From positions 56,518,475-56,582,474 of the forward strand of contig CM070877.1 in the NCBI GenBank assembly GCA_036365515.1: a stretch of 64,000 bases of DNA. Reading direction: 5' to 3'. The notes below the pieces were generated by a model. That model did no database searches and had not been told where the DNA came from. It was given only the letters and a program-made list of their open reading frames with translations. Position numbers and translations under genes: made by a program. Numbering within the stretch: the first letter of the stretch is position 1; every line of letters starts with the position of its first letter. Positions 36,116-46,957 of this stretch are shown here, piece by piece. Origin of the DNA: Torymus aiolomorphi (lineage: Eukaryota; Arthropoda; Insecta; Hymenoptera; Torymidae).

Positions 36116-37340
36116 TCCAAAAAGTTAAGAGTTCCTGAGATTTAGTCGTATATTAATGTGAATTATTTATAAAACAAAGTAATATTAAGTATGCACATCT
36201 CTTTTTAGATGGTAACGATAAGTAACTGTAATCATTTTTACACGATGTTCAATTTTGTGACTATTATTAAAAATCTCTTAAATACTGAAAATTAATATTT
36301 TAAAAATTTATAACTCTTTGAATATTGGTTTTTCGTAGATGTTGAATGAAAGATTTTAATCTTAAAATTGCCTAAATTTTAAGAAAAAATTATTCTGATC
36401 GCCAAATACTGTTTTTATTTGTTAAATTGCGTTTTTGTTTGAATAAATGAATTTAAATCCAGGTTCTTGCCATTTCGTCAAATTCTAATCTCGAAATTTA
36501 GTTTCTAAGAATCAAAATCTAGAAAAAGCGATGGTTAATTTTGCCTATAACATCAGCCGCTATAACGTGAAGATAGAAACAATAAATTTTCCGGCGCATG
36601 GGACAGCTAGAATCTCTAGAAACTGAAAAACGGCTCACCAGCGTCGCCAAAACAATCCGTCCACGCGCGTTCATACGACAACATTGCAGCCAGCCGCAAT
36701 TCGGCGAATCCTTCCGAGCGCCTCCGAGCGCCGCCGAAGCCACAGCCGCGAGGCCGCAGGCCCAACCTCCCTGCCCCTTCGTCCGCTTGCTGCTTGCAAC
36801 TTCGGCGTGCTTTTCTCAAGCTTTATTTTATCAAATGCAAAAAAGTGATAGATCATTCTTATGTAGAATTTCACTCTCTACAACTTTTGTTTGATGCTTT
36901 TTTCGATATCTCTTATCGTTCGCTAGTAATAAGCGAAAAATCGTTTTCGAGGGTGGTTTTTTACCAAATTAGGGGTGACGCCGGCGTTTTTGGAAGCTGC
37001 ATTTTTGACCATCATTTTTAGACGATGTGTTTTATATTCAAAATGCATCAATTCCCTCGAAAAAATCGATTTCAGACCATCGTCTACTGTCCTAAACTAT
37101 GTCTCACCATTACTAGAAAATATAGTAAATTTTCTCACGTTTATAATAAATTTTCCTACAACACTACTCTCAGTGTATGCAAAAGCAAAAAATATAATTA
37201 ATCTTATACAGCGAACATCAGTTTAAAAGATCCGGAGATCTACTTGCCACGTGACAATGATTTTGCAGAGGCTTTTTATATGAAATATCTGAAAAACGAA
37301 TTGTTGAATCTGAATGAGATTGTACACGTATACGAAATAT
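36116..37340 (-). repeat. Dispersed repeat with GC-rich block, copy B, and AT-rich flank
   Basis: The segment 36,116-36,780 is the inverted counterpart of 16,150-16,800. The GC-rich block (36,640-36,800) opens several overlapping short frames that are not conserved between copies. From 36,810 to 37,340 I see no gene or known repeat. Confidence 0.6.
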
Positions 37341-37344
37341 AATG

Positions 37345-39462
37345 TTGAAGGTATGACGCCATCCATTTTTGTATTAAATAGTTGAGGACGATCTTTGGAG
37401 GCAAAACATTGAAAAGATCTTATTTCTTTATGGCAACGTTTCGTTGGCTTAGTACGCCAACCTCATCAGGCCTTTATTCAAAACACAGAAATAAATTAAC
37501 ATATAAAACTTTTTTTTAAAGACAATTAAACAACGACGAATAAGTACAAAAATCAAAATTACCGAAATTATAAACATATATATAATACGTCGATCAGATG
37601 TTATTCTCGACTGAAAACAATAACACGTACACTGTATTTATATACGCTGGACGATGTTTACATAAAGAGTTATACAGCATCAAGTTCGTTAATGATAGGA
37701 AAATACATTGTACTTAGTCTTTGGATATCTTCCTTTTTATTAATACTATTTTGATTGCTTTTTATATAGATCATTTCGAAAATCAGTCTTTTTTTGTAAT
37801 TGCTTTCAAAATCTAAGACAGATGTATTTTCCCAATCGAACTCATGTTTGTTTTCCAATCGATGTGTACTGACAACTGACTCTTTATTTTTGTTTGTTTT
37901 TTGTTCATTAATGCGTGTATGTAACGATCTTTTAGTTTCTCCTATGTATGTAGCAGAGCAATTTAGGCAATAAAATTTATACACCACATTAGTACGATCC
38001 CATTTTTTCGTTATGTCTTTGCCTAACGAATTATCGAAGAAGACAAACTTTTATTCAATAATGGGATTGTACAAATGTTATAAGATTTTAACATATTAGA
38101 TTGACTATTAAAATCTTTGTTAAACGGTAAAGACAATTTTGGTAATTTTTCATAGCAATTTTGGTGCATATTGTATGTATAATCATACTTAAGTTTTTTA
38201 AATCTAATTTCGATATGTTTTTCTATAAACCACATAGGATAATCATTGTTACGTAAAATCCTCTTTATGAGTTTTATATTGTCTAAGTGAAAATTAGAAT
38301 CTGAGAGTAAAAACGCCCTATCAACTAGGTTAAAAATAATATTCTTTGTTTGCTGTGTTGGATGATTTGAAAAATAATTGATTACACGTCCCGATCATGT
38401 CGGTTTTTGGTACCAATTTTTCAAAATTTTATTGTCAGTTCTAATTAATGTCATATCTAAAAAATTAATTTTTTTATTCTCTTCTAGTTGATGAGTAAAT
38501 TTTAGATTTATGTCATAAGCATTAAAAACTTTAATCACTGTGTCAATAAGTTGTGTTTTAACCAAGATAAGCGTGTCGTAAAAATATCTATAATAAAAAA
38601 TAGGGGTACAGTCATAATGTAGTTCTTATTCTCGTAAACAATTCTTTTCCAAATCATCTATTACAATGTCCGCAAATAATGGTGAGATCGGTGAACCCAC
38701 TGGGGTTCCATAAATCTGTTGATAGACTTGACCATTAAAAGTAAAAAACATGTTATTAAACAGAGAAGCGGTGCAGTCTTTTAATTCATCAAGCGGGATC
38801 TTACAGTGATTATGGATGGAAACCGCTCTTCTATCTAAACTATCCAACACGAATTCGCACGAGATGTTTGTAAATAACGACGTTACGTCTAATGATAGTA
38901 AGGTGTATTCATCGGTTATTATTATATTTTTTAATTTTTCTTTCAATTCAAAATTGTTATTGATATGTGAACTAGGCTTAGGTATCGCATTCTTAAGTCC
39001 TTGATATACTATTTTTGCTCAGAAATACGTGGGGCTATTAACTAATGAAACGACAGGACATAACGGTACATCAATTTTGTGAATCTTAGGTAATCCATAA
39101 CATTTCGCAAGTGTCGTATTAGATTGAGTTAAACTATTTTTATGAAATTTTTTGTACAAAAAACCATTATTATTTAAATAATTTAACATACTATATGTTC
39201 CATCTTTTAAAGGTTTCAGTGGATTTTTACTTATCTTTTTATATGTTTTTTCATCCGATAACAGATTCATCACCTTTTCGTTGTAGACGGATTTTTCTAA
39301 ACAAACCATTACATTGCCTTTATCTGCTTTTGTAAAGAAAATATGATTATGCGTTTTTAAAAAGTTTTTGGTTATTTTTAGTTTTTCTCATAAAGCTCTG
39401 TCTGTATATGGTATATGTATATCAGTATTAACAGCCTTTTTTAAAGATCTTGTGACTTTTTT
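37345..39462 (-). mobile_element. Penelope-like retroelement, minus-strand copy, 5'-truncated and broken
   Basis: Reading on the minus strand: a reverse-transcriptase region from about 39,462 to 38,000 (fragments at 39,019-39,309, 38,626-38,946 and 38,023-38,235), then a GIY-YIG endonuclease at 37,670-37,987 (VVYKF-type start seen as MVYKFYCLNCSATYIGETKR), then a 3' region with a hammerhead ribozyme motif (37,432-37,472). It ends in TTAATACAAAAATGGATGG, the same junction as at 40,250. Several stops and shifts show it is dead; for example the YIDD segment near 38,590 is interrupted. It abuts a plus-strand copy at 39,462. Confidence 0.85.
37432..37472 (-). ncRNA. Hammerhead ribozyme motif in a Penelope 3' region (intact core)
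   Basis: On the minus strand: CTGATGAG, stem II GTTGGC with loop GTACTAA and GCCAAC, then GAAAC and GTTGCC. GGC upstream can pair with GCC downstream as the start of stem I. Hammerhead motifs with a very short stem III are known from the terminal regions of Penelope-like elements. All conserved core bases are present. Confidence 0.75.
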
Positions 39463-40255
39463 AATACGCACCAAAATTGCTATGAAAAATTACCAAAATT
39501 GTCTTTACCGTTTAACAAAGATTTTAATAGTCTATCTAATATGTTAAAATCTTATAACATTTGCACAATTCCATCATTGAATAAAAGTTTGTTTTCGATC
39601 ATTCGGTTAGGGAAAGACATAACCAAAAAATGGGATCGAAATAATGTGGTGTATAAATTTGATTGCCTAAACTGCTCTGCTACATACATAGGAGAAACTA
39701 AAAGATCATTACATACACGCATTAATGAACATAAAACAAACAAAAATAAAGAGTCTGTTGTCAGTACACATCGACTGGAAAACAATCACTAGTTCGATTG
39801 GGAAAATACACCCGTCTTAGATTTTGAAAGCAATTACAAAAAAAGACTGATTTCCGAAATGATCTGTATAAAAAGCAATCAAAATAGTATTAATAAAAAG
39901 AAGATATCCAAAGACTAAGTACAATGCATTTTCCTACCATTAACGAACTTGATGCTGTATAACTCTTTATGTAAACATCGTCCAGCATATATAAATACAG
40001 TGTACGGTTATTGTTTTCAGTCGAGAATAACATCTGACGACGTATGATATACGTTTATAATTTCGGTAATTTTGATTTTTGTATTTATATTTCGTTGTTT
40101 AATTGTCTTTAAAAAAAAAGTTTTATATGTTAATTTATTTCTGTGTTTTGAATAAAGGCGTAATGAGGTTGGCGTACTAAGCCAACGAAACGTTGCCATA
40201 AAGAAATAAGATCTTTTCAATTTTTTGCCTCCAAAGATCGTCCTCAACTATTTAA
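39463..40255 (+). mobile_element. Penelope-like retroelement, plus-strand 5'-truncated copy
   Basis: It starts inside the reverse-transcriptase C-terminal part (CACCAAAATTGCTATG) and contains a GIY-YIG endonuclease frame (39,499-39,792: NVVYKFDCLNCSATYIGETK). A TAG near 39,789 and later changes break it. It ends after the hammerhead-like 3' region at CTATTTAATAT. It lies head to head with the minus copy. Confidence 0.85.
40157..40197 (+). ncRNA. Degenerate hammerhead motif in a Penelope 3' region
   Basis: The core reads GTAATGAG instead of CTGATGAG, with stem II (GTTGGC/GCCAAC) and GAAACGTTGCC intact. The two core changes would be expected to abolish cleavage. Confidence 0.6.
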
Positions 40256-40262
40256 TATAAAA

Positions 40263-41098
40263 ATGGATGGCGTCATACCTTCAACATTGAACATAAGTCT
40301 TCGATCGGAAACAGACTCCCCTACAACATCATCTTTCTTTGAATATATTAGACAAACACATGGAATGGATACATGGAAGCTTCTTCAAAAATGGACAAGA
40401 TCAAATCGACTACTGGCGAACAGTAATTCACACAATATAAGTTGTCATAGCAAGTCATGTAAAAAAAAGTAAAAAAAATTTACGAAATATTTCGCAACTA
40501 AGTTGTTAAATTTAGAAATCGGAGATATCAACTTTCATATAAAATTTATCGAAAAAAACCTAAACGTTATAAAAGAAAAAATTACACTTTCAACGCTAGA
40601 CGCTTTGACTATAGATAAGTTTTTCTTATTCACTTCTAATAAATCTAAAACGATGCGTGAAAAATTTGATTCTATGCATATAAATAAGCTTGCCCCTTTA
40701 AAGTCAAACATAAGCGTCAATAGTAATAAAAGTACGTGGCTTAAGAATTTAACGAATGTTCAAATACCGTCGGAAGTTATTGATATTATTACACTGGGTT
40801 CAAATTTCAGCCATATTTCAAAAATTTCTAATAACGATATAGTTAATACAATAAAAAACATTGAAAGCTGTCTTAATTCAGTACACATTAACAATGACGA
40901 GAAAAATGAAATACGGACAAAAATTACAAGATCTTTAAAAAAGGCTGTTAATACTGATATACATATACCATATACAGACAGAGCTTTATCAGAAAAACTA
41001 AAAATAATAATCATATTTTCTTTACAAAAGCAGATAAAGGCAATGTAACGGTTTGTTTAGAAAAATCCGTCTACAAAAACATATAAAAAGATAAGTAA
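40263..41098 (+). pseudogene. Penelope-like protein, N-terminal part, broken
   Basis: The start MDGVIPSTLNISLRSE follows the junction directly. The frame is stopped by a TAA at 40,470-40,472 in an A-rich run and reopens in the same frame (KKFTKYFATK..., 40,473-41,048). Near 41,018 a one-base shift is needed to read KADKGNVTVCLEKSVY, a motif conserved in Penelope proteins just upstream of the reverse transcriptase. About 10-15 codons after that motif are deleted relative to the minus copy. The region is Lys/Asn-rich and helical. Not functional in this copy. Confidence 0.75.
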
Positions 41099-41131
41099 AA
41101 ATCCACTGAAACGTTTAAAAGATGGAACATA

Positions 41132-42376
41132 CGAGGGTCATTTGACAAGTACCTAGCCTCACCGCCAGATGGTGCCACTATCGCACCAGAAATACACTAC
41201 AGTGCAGTATCTTCCTGTAAACGGTTACAGACGAAATTTCAGCCGGATCGGAGTTGTAGTTTATTTTTGAGAGCGTGTGAAAGCAAATGTGTCCGTTGAT
41301 TTTTGAAAAAATGGAGAAAGAACAATATCGGTCGGTGATTCGATTCTTGTTTTTGGAAGGGAAATCGCGCAGTGAAATTAAAGAACGCTTGGATGCAGTG
41401 TATGGGGATGCTTCTCCTTCGATGGCGACCGTTAAATTTTGGTATAACGAGTTTCAACGTGGTCGTACGTCTGTTTTTGATGATCCACGCCCAGGTGCTC
41501 CGAAAACAGCCACTACGGAGGAGAACGTGACAAAAATACACGATATCGTTTTGTCAGACCGCCGATTAAAGGCACACGAGATAGCTGCGATAGTAGGCAT
41601 CTCAGAAGAATGCGTGTGGCATATCCTACATGAGATTTTAGGCATGAGGAAGCTGTCAGCAAGGTGGGTGCCGCGTTTGCTGACTGCAGACTACAAGCGC
41701 ATCCGTGTGACCAGTTCCGAGCAGTGTTTGGAGATGTTTAATCGCAATCCAAAAGAGTTTTTGCGTCGTTACGTGACCGTCGACGAAACATGGATTCACT
41801 ACTACACTCCAGAGACCAAGGAGCAGTCAAAACAGTGGACCTTACCCGGTGAACCTGCTCCGAAGAAGGCGAAGACGGTCCCGTCGGCCGGAAAGGTGAT
41901 GGCCACTGTTTTCTGGGATTCTCAAGGTGTGATTTTTATTGACTATCTGGAGAAGGGCAAAACGGTCACAGGACAGTACTACGCCGAACTATTGAGCCGA
42001 TTTGACGCCGTGTTAGAAGAAAAACGGCCCCATTTGTCTAAAAAGAAAGTGCTTTTCCACCGCGATAATGCACCGGCTCACACTTCTGCACTCGCCACGG
42101 CTAAATTGGTCGAATTACGCTACGAACTGCTGCCCCATCCACAAAAAATTCGCTCGCCGGGAAGAGATTCCACTCCAATAACGAAATAATCGCCGCCACG
42201 GAGGCCTATTTTGCAAACCAAGAGAAAACATTTTTTTCAACGGGGTTAAAAAAATTGGAACACCGCTGGACCAAGTGTATTCAACTAAAAGGAGACTACA
42301 TTGAAAAATAAATTTTATTTTTTGTAAAATTTTGGTGTTTTCATTTGTAGGCTAGGTACTTATCAAATGACCCTCG
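41132..42376 (+). mobile_element. mariner transposon inserted in the Penelope element
   Basis: The terminal repeats are CGAGGGTCATTTGACAAGTA and the complement of the right end (one mismatch in the first 20). TA is duplicated at 41,130-41,131 and 42,377-42,378, and the Penelope copy at 39.2 kb shows the empty site (GGAACATATAGTATG). Length 1,245 bp, normal for mariner. Near-identical ends suggest a fairly recent insertion. Confidence 0.95.
41287..42332 (+). pseudogene. mariner transposase, internally deleted
   Basis: A cut-and-paste DDD transposase. The ATG at 41,287 gives MCPLIFEKMEKEQYRSVIRF; the conventional start is probably the second Met (41,311). There is an N-terminal paired-type helix-turn-helix region (SMATVKFWYNEFQRG; KAHEIAAIVGISEECV), the first catalytic Asp in VTVDETWIHYY and the second in FHRDNAPAHTS. 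After LLPHPQ about 25-30 codons are missing, including the SPDLAPxD block with the third Asp, and the frame is shifted. The C-terminal coding (FHSNNEIIAATEAYFANQE...) then resumes and ends at a TAA near 42,307-42,309. Usual length is about 345 residues. It cannot be active. The mellifera-type subfamily is a guess from overall resemblance. Confidence 0.9.
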
Positions 42377-42469
42377 TATAGTATGTTAAATTATTTAAAT
42401 AATAATGGTTTTTTGTACAAACATTTTCATAAAAATAGTTTAACTCAATCTGTACGACACTGGTAAAAT

Positions 42470-43854
42470 GTTATGGATTACCAAAAATTCACAAAATTGA
42501 TGTACCGTTACGTCCTATTGTTTCATTAGTTAATAGCCCCACGTATTTCTTAGCAAAAATAGTATATCAAGAACTTCAGAAGGCGATACCAAAGCCTAGT
42601 TCACATATCAATAACAGTTTTGAATTGAAAGAAAAATTAAAAAATATAATAATAACCGATGAATACACCTTATTGTCATTAGACGTAACGTCGTTATTTA
42701 CAAACATCTCGTGCGAATTAGTGTTGGACAGTTTAGATAGAAGAGCGGTTTCCATCCATAATCACTGGAAGATCCCGCTTGATGAATTAAAAGAATGCAC
42801 CGCTTTTCTGTTTAATAACACGTTTTTTACTTTTAATGGTCAAGCCTATCAACAAATTTATGGAACCCCGATGGGTTCACCGATCTCACCATTATTTGCG
42901 GACATTGTAATGGATGATTTGGAAAAGAATTGCTTACGAGAATTAAAACTACATTATGTCTGTACCCCTATATTTTATTACAGATACATTGACGACACGC
43001 TTATGTGTGTCAAAAAACAACATATTGACACAGTGATTAAAGTTTTTAATGCTTATGACGTAAATCTAAAATTTACTTATAAACTAGAAGAGAATAAAAA
43101 AATTAATTTTTTAGATATGACATTAATTAGAACTGATGATAAAATTTTGACAATTAGGTACCAAAAACCGACATCATCGGGACGTGTAATCAATTATTTT
43201 TCAAATCATCCAACACAGCAAAAAAAGAATATTATTTTTAACCTAGTTGATAAGGCGTTTTTACTCTCAGATTCTAATTTTCACTTAGACAATATAAAAT
43301 TCATAAAGAAGATTTTAGGCAACAATGATTATCCTATGTGGTTTATAGAAAAACATATCGAAATTAGATTTGAAAAACTTAAGTATGGTTATACGTACAA
43401 TACGCACCAAAATTGCTATGAAATATTACCAAAATTGTCTTTACCGTTTAACAAAGATTTTAATAGTCTATCTAATATGTTAAAATCTTATAACATTTGC
43501 ACAATTCCATCATTGAATAAAAGTTTGTTTTCGATCATTCCGTTAGGGAAAGACATAACCAAAAAATGGGATCGAAATAATGTGGTGTATAAATTTGATT
43601 GCCTAAACTGCTCTGCTACATACATAGGAGAAACTAAAAGATCGTTACATACACGCATTAATGAACATAAAACAAACAAAAATAAAGAGTCTGTTGTCAG
43701 TACACATCGATTGGAAAACAAAGATGAGTTCGATTGGGAAAATACATCCGCCTTAGATTTTAAAAGCAATTACAAAAAAAGACTGATTTTCGAAATGATC
43801 TATATAAAAAGCAATCAAAATAGTATTAATAAAAAGAAGATATCCAAAGACTAA
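42470..43854 (+). CDS. Penelope-like reverse transcriptase and GIY-YIG endonuclease (3' two-thirds)
   Basis: Open from about 42,530 (with an in-frame ATG at 42,625) to 43,854. It copies element RNA into DNA at a nick made by its own endonuclease. Reverse-transcriptase motifs: LLSLDVTSLFTNI (catalytic Asp), YGTPMGSPISPLFADI, YRYIDDTLMC (YxDD box) and KINFLDMTLIR; then a thumb-like KPTSSGRVINYFSNHP. The C-terminal GIY-YIG domain has VVYKFDCLNCSATYIGETKRS and an Arg in HTRINEHK. The frame is long and uninterrupted here, but the N-terminal part is cut off by the mariner and by lesions, so the protein as a whole is not made. The minus-strand frame over 43,488-43,769 is a shadow. Confidence 0.88.
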
Positions 43855-44069
43855 GTACAATGCATTTTCCTATCATTAACGAACTTGATGCTGTATAACT
43901 CTTTATGTAAACATCGTCCAGCGTATATAAATACAGTGTACGTGTTACTGTTTTCAGTCGAGAATAACATCTGATCGACGTATGATATATACGTTTATAA
44001 TTTCGGTAATTTTGATTTTTGTATTTATACTTCGTTGTTTAATTGTCTTTAAAGAAAAGTTTTATATGT

Positions 44070-45476
44070 TGTCACGGGGTGGATTTTCGGGCTAAGGCAC
44101 GTTTCACCTGTGTACCTTAGCGGTTCAAATCCATATCTCTCGGTTCAACTCCCGGAGATTGAGTAGCCAGATTATGCAACGGATGCTGCAACGTCGTGCA
44201 ATGTTCACCTAATCTGGTTACTTACCGTGCAACACGGAAGTCGAAGACTTGCGCTTTGTTTCTCACCAGTGACTCGAACTCTCCTCTCGTTCACTGGTTC
44301 GTGTGCCGGCTGCTCAGATGAAACGATACGTTTTCTCTTACGTAATGACCGCGGAGGCGGCGGGGAACGGGGAATGACTAGATCGTGAAATAATAACTCA
44401 AACAGTTAAAGTTAATAATAAAAGACTATTGTTTATTAAATAAAAGATGTTGTGGTGTGATAATGGATCAGAAATATAAAAGAAATGAATTTAGGTTTGC
44501 GTATTCCCTATCTAAACGGTGCGCCAGCACGTTACCTCTGACGTCAGCTGCCTCGGAGACTGACGTCACGCTCGCGGTAATTTACGCCGCGCACGTGCGG
44601 TATAATACGCCTCACGTGTGCGGTACTCTACGCGCGCGCTCACCGAGTAAAACGACGAAGTGTGAGAGCAGTCACGATCGCAGCGCGACGCACGCACGTA
44701 TAAGTGTGAGAGAGAGGGCAGACGGCGAGTTTACACGTGTGCGCACCTGTTGTGCGCACTCACCGGCTTTGAAAAAGCCGGTGGTTTGACCTCGCGTTTA
44801 ACCTTGATGAAGTGTGAGCCCGATGCCTACACTGTCTCCTCGCACTTGCTCTCACCGCACGAGAACGCCCACTCGAAGCCGATGTCCAGGTACGACGAGC
44901 CTGGACAAGCGGTTACGCGGAGCTAATACGCGGCGCGGAAGAATGCGTGCACGCTTACCTTTTACCCAATTTAGCAACGGCTCAAGTAGTTGATCGGTCT
45001 CGGACGTGTCTGGTCTTACTTCCTGAGTGGTATAAAAAATCTTGATGCTGCGGTGGAGCGGACACGAAAAGTGCTATTACTTCCTCCAGACACTAAGAGG
45101 TTTGAGTGCGGCAGGTGATACTAGCCTGTCGCACTTGAACTTTGCACTTTAACGCGCGAAAACCGCAGAAGTACTTCAATACACTATTTTTGTATATCAC
45201 GAGCAAAACTCTCGTGATTCGCGCTCTAACACGGTACTTCTTTTCAAAAGAACGAACGAGTCTTCTTTTAATAACAGGCGAAACAAGGTGGAGCGAAACC
45301 AGAGCGGTTGCAGAATACCGTAGCGAACTATAAGATGGCCGTCGCGGCTCGCCGCGGTCCGCTAGTCATCACGTCGATGCAGCTCAGATTCTGCATCGAC
45401 GCGCCATCTCGCGTTCGCGTGCATGAGTTACTTCAACTACGGCTTATACTCGACGTCGGTACGGCAGGCCGTGACA
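44070..45476 (-). repeat. Full-length LTR of the Gypsy element (3' LTR relative to its genes)
   Basis: 1,407 bp, bounded by TG...CA (TGTCACGGGG ... GGCCGTGACA on the plus strand). The inner end is next to a purine run on the minus strand (TGGGTGGGGGG), as expected for a 3' LTR. The plus-strand open frames at 44,457, 45,142 and 45,308 lie inside the LTR and are not genes. Confidence 0.88.
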
Positions 45477-45487
45477 CCCCCCACCCA
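45477..45487 (-). promoter_or_regulatory. Polypurine tract of the Gypsy element
   Basis: The minus strand reads TGGGTGGGGGG immediately before the LTR start TGTCACGG. It is the usual primer for plus-strand DNA synthesis in LTR elements and fixes the element's orientation. Confidence 0.75.
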
Positions 45488-45615
45488 GATATCACTTATC
45501 TCCTGATATGGGACTCTGCAATTCAATCCGGCGTCGCTAATACCTGAAAAGGGCTAAGGTTCTAGAAGTACTCAAGCGAATGCGACTTTTATAGAAAAAT
45601 AAAAAAAAATTTTAT

Positions 45616-46950
45616 TCAAAGAATAATAACAAAAAAAAACAATCGGCGCCACTTCAACACCCGAAATTTTGCTGATGTTTCTGCCGATAAAACGGGTTGA
45701 GTGGGTCGTGATTCGCGGCTCCAGGGCAGGTAGCTGGGTTGCGGACGTTGAGGTGCCCGCAAAAGAAGCACCGTCTCGGTTGTCGTGGTTCTCCGGGCAG
45801 ACGCCGGCCAGAAGAAAGGGATCTCGGGGGCCCGGTAGATCCCGCAGGAGCGGGTGCCCGTTCTTGAGGGCGACTCCTCGAGCGCTCTCTGGCGGCTCTT
45901 CGGTCTGCCCGGACGGGACTCCTTTACGTGTACAGTTGTCGCACCAGGGGTAGGCCTCCTCCTACCCCTGGCTACTTCTTCCTCATCTGCCCTGGCCCTC
46001 GCGAGTTCGGCCTGGACCCGGGTCATCTCCTTTTCTTTGGCCTCGCGGAGGCGTCGAGCTTTCTCCAAGGCTTCGCGACTTTCGCGAGCCTCGCGAGCCT
46101 TACTCTCGTTTCGCTGTCGCCGAAACTCGACTGCCGCCGCGAGCTCTTCTTTGCGGCCCAGGACCAGGTTAAACCACTTTTCGGAGTGGACCCTCGCCCC
46201 TTCATAATCGTGGAAATTATCCCACTCCTTCATGAGGGCCTCTTCCTTTTTTCTAGCCAACTGGGATAGCTCTCGAGATGCTACCAAGTTGGCTTCGAGT
46301 TTCATCCAAGCGACCGACATGGGGGAGCGACCTGACAACTCATACGACTCGCTATTCTCCGCAGGCTTCTCGATAGCCCATAACACCGCAAGACACTCTC
46401 TTTCTGTTACTGAGTAATCTCGCTCAGCTTTAGAGAGCGAGCGACTCGCAAATTCCAAGACTCGCTCCTGGCCGTCTATCACCTGGAACAATACTGCCCC
46501 CAAACCAGAGTCACTTGCGTCAGTTTGTATGACAAAGCGCGAAGCGAAATCCGGACGGTGTAGGACCGGAGCTAAGGCTATGAGTGCCTTGATGTGGTCG
46601 AAGGCTTGTTGTTGTTCCTCTTCCCACACGTACCTGAAGTTTTTCTTCGTTAGGCGTGTGAGAGGGTCGGCGATCGTGGCAAAATCGGGAAGAAACTTCC
46701 GATACCACAATGCCATACCGAGGAATCGCCTTAACTGTTTTAGGTTCTTAGGCGCACGATATTGCATAACCGGAGCTATCTTATCTGGGTCTGGTCTAAA
46801 CCCATCTCAGTTAACGAGAACACCAAGATATTTTACCTGAGATCTACCAAATACGCTCTTCTCTCGGTTGATCGTGAGGCCTGCCTCATTGATTCTTGCC
46901 AATACGCGTTCTAACATCGCTAGATGCTCTTCAAAAGTCTCTGTTACGAT
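45616..46950 (-). pseudogene. Gypsy pol C-terminal part: RT end and truncated RNase H fused to a coiled coil
   Basis: From about 47,010 the frame reads YAFSYLDDIIIVTETFEEHL, the YxDD box of the reverse transcriptase, then the connection domain with FLGMALWYRKFLPDFA and the RNase H start RFVIQTDASDSGLGAVL (first catalytic Asp) through ECLAVLWAIEKP. An in-frame TGA lies at 46,807-46,809. After AIEKP the RNase H stops and the frame continues without interruption into an Arg/Glu/Ala-rich coiled-coil segment of about 110 residues and a basic Pro/Arg-rich tail. The rest of RNase H and all of integrase are absent. The join is in frame, so an internal deletion is the likely cause. The tail probably belongs to the element's normal pol C-terminus or a third frame. 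Confidence 0.8.
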
Positions 46951-46957
46951 GATGATA

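Noticed and set aside
44457..45547. Plus-strand frames of 60-110 codons
   Set aside because: They lie inside the Gypsy LTR and have no domain; the LTR copy at 50.8-51.4 kb does not preserve them.
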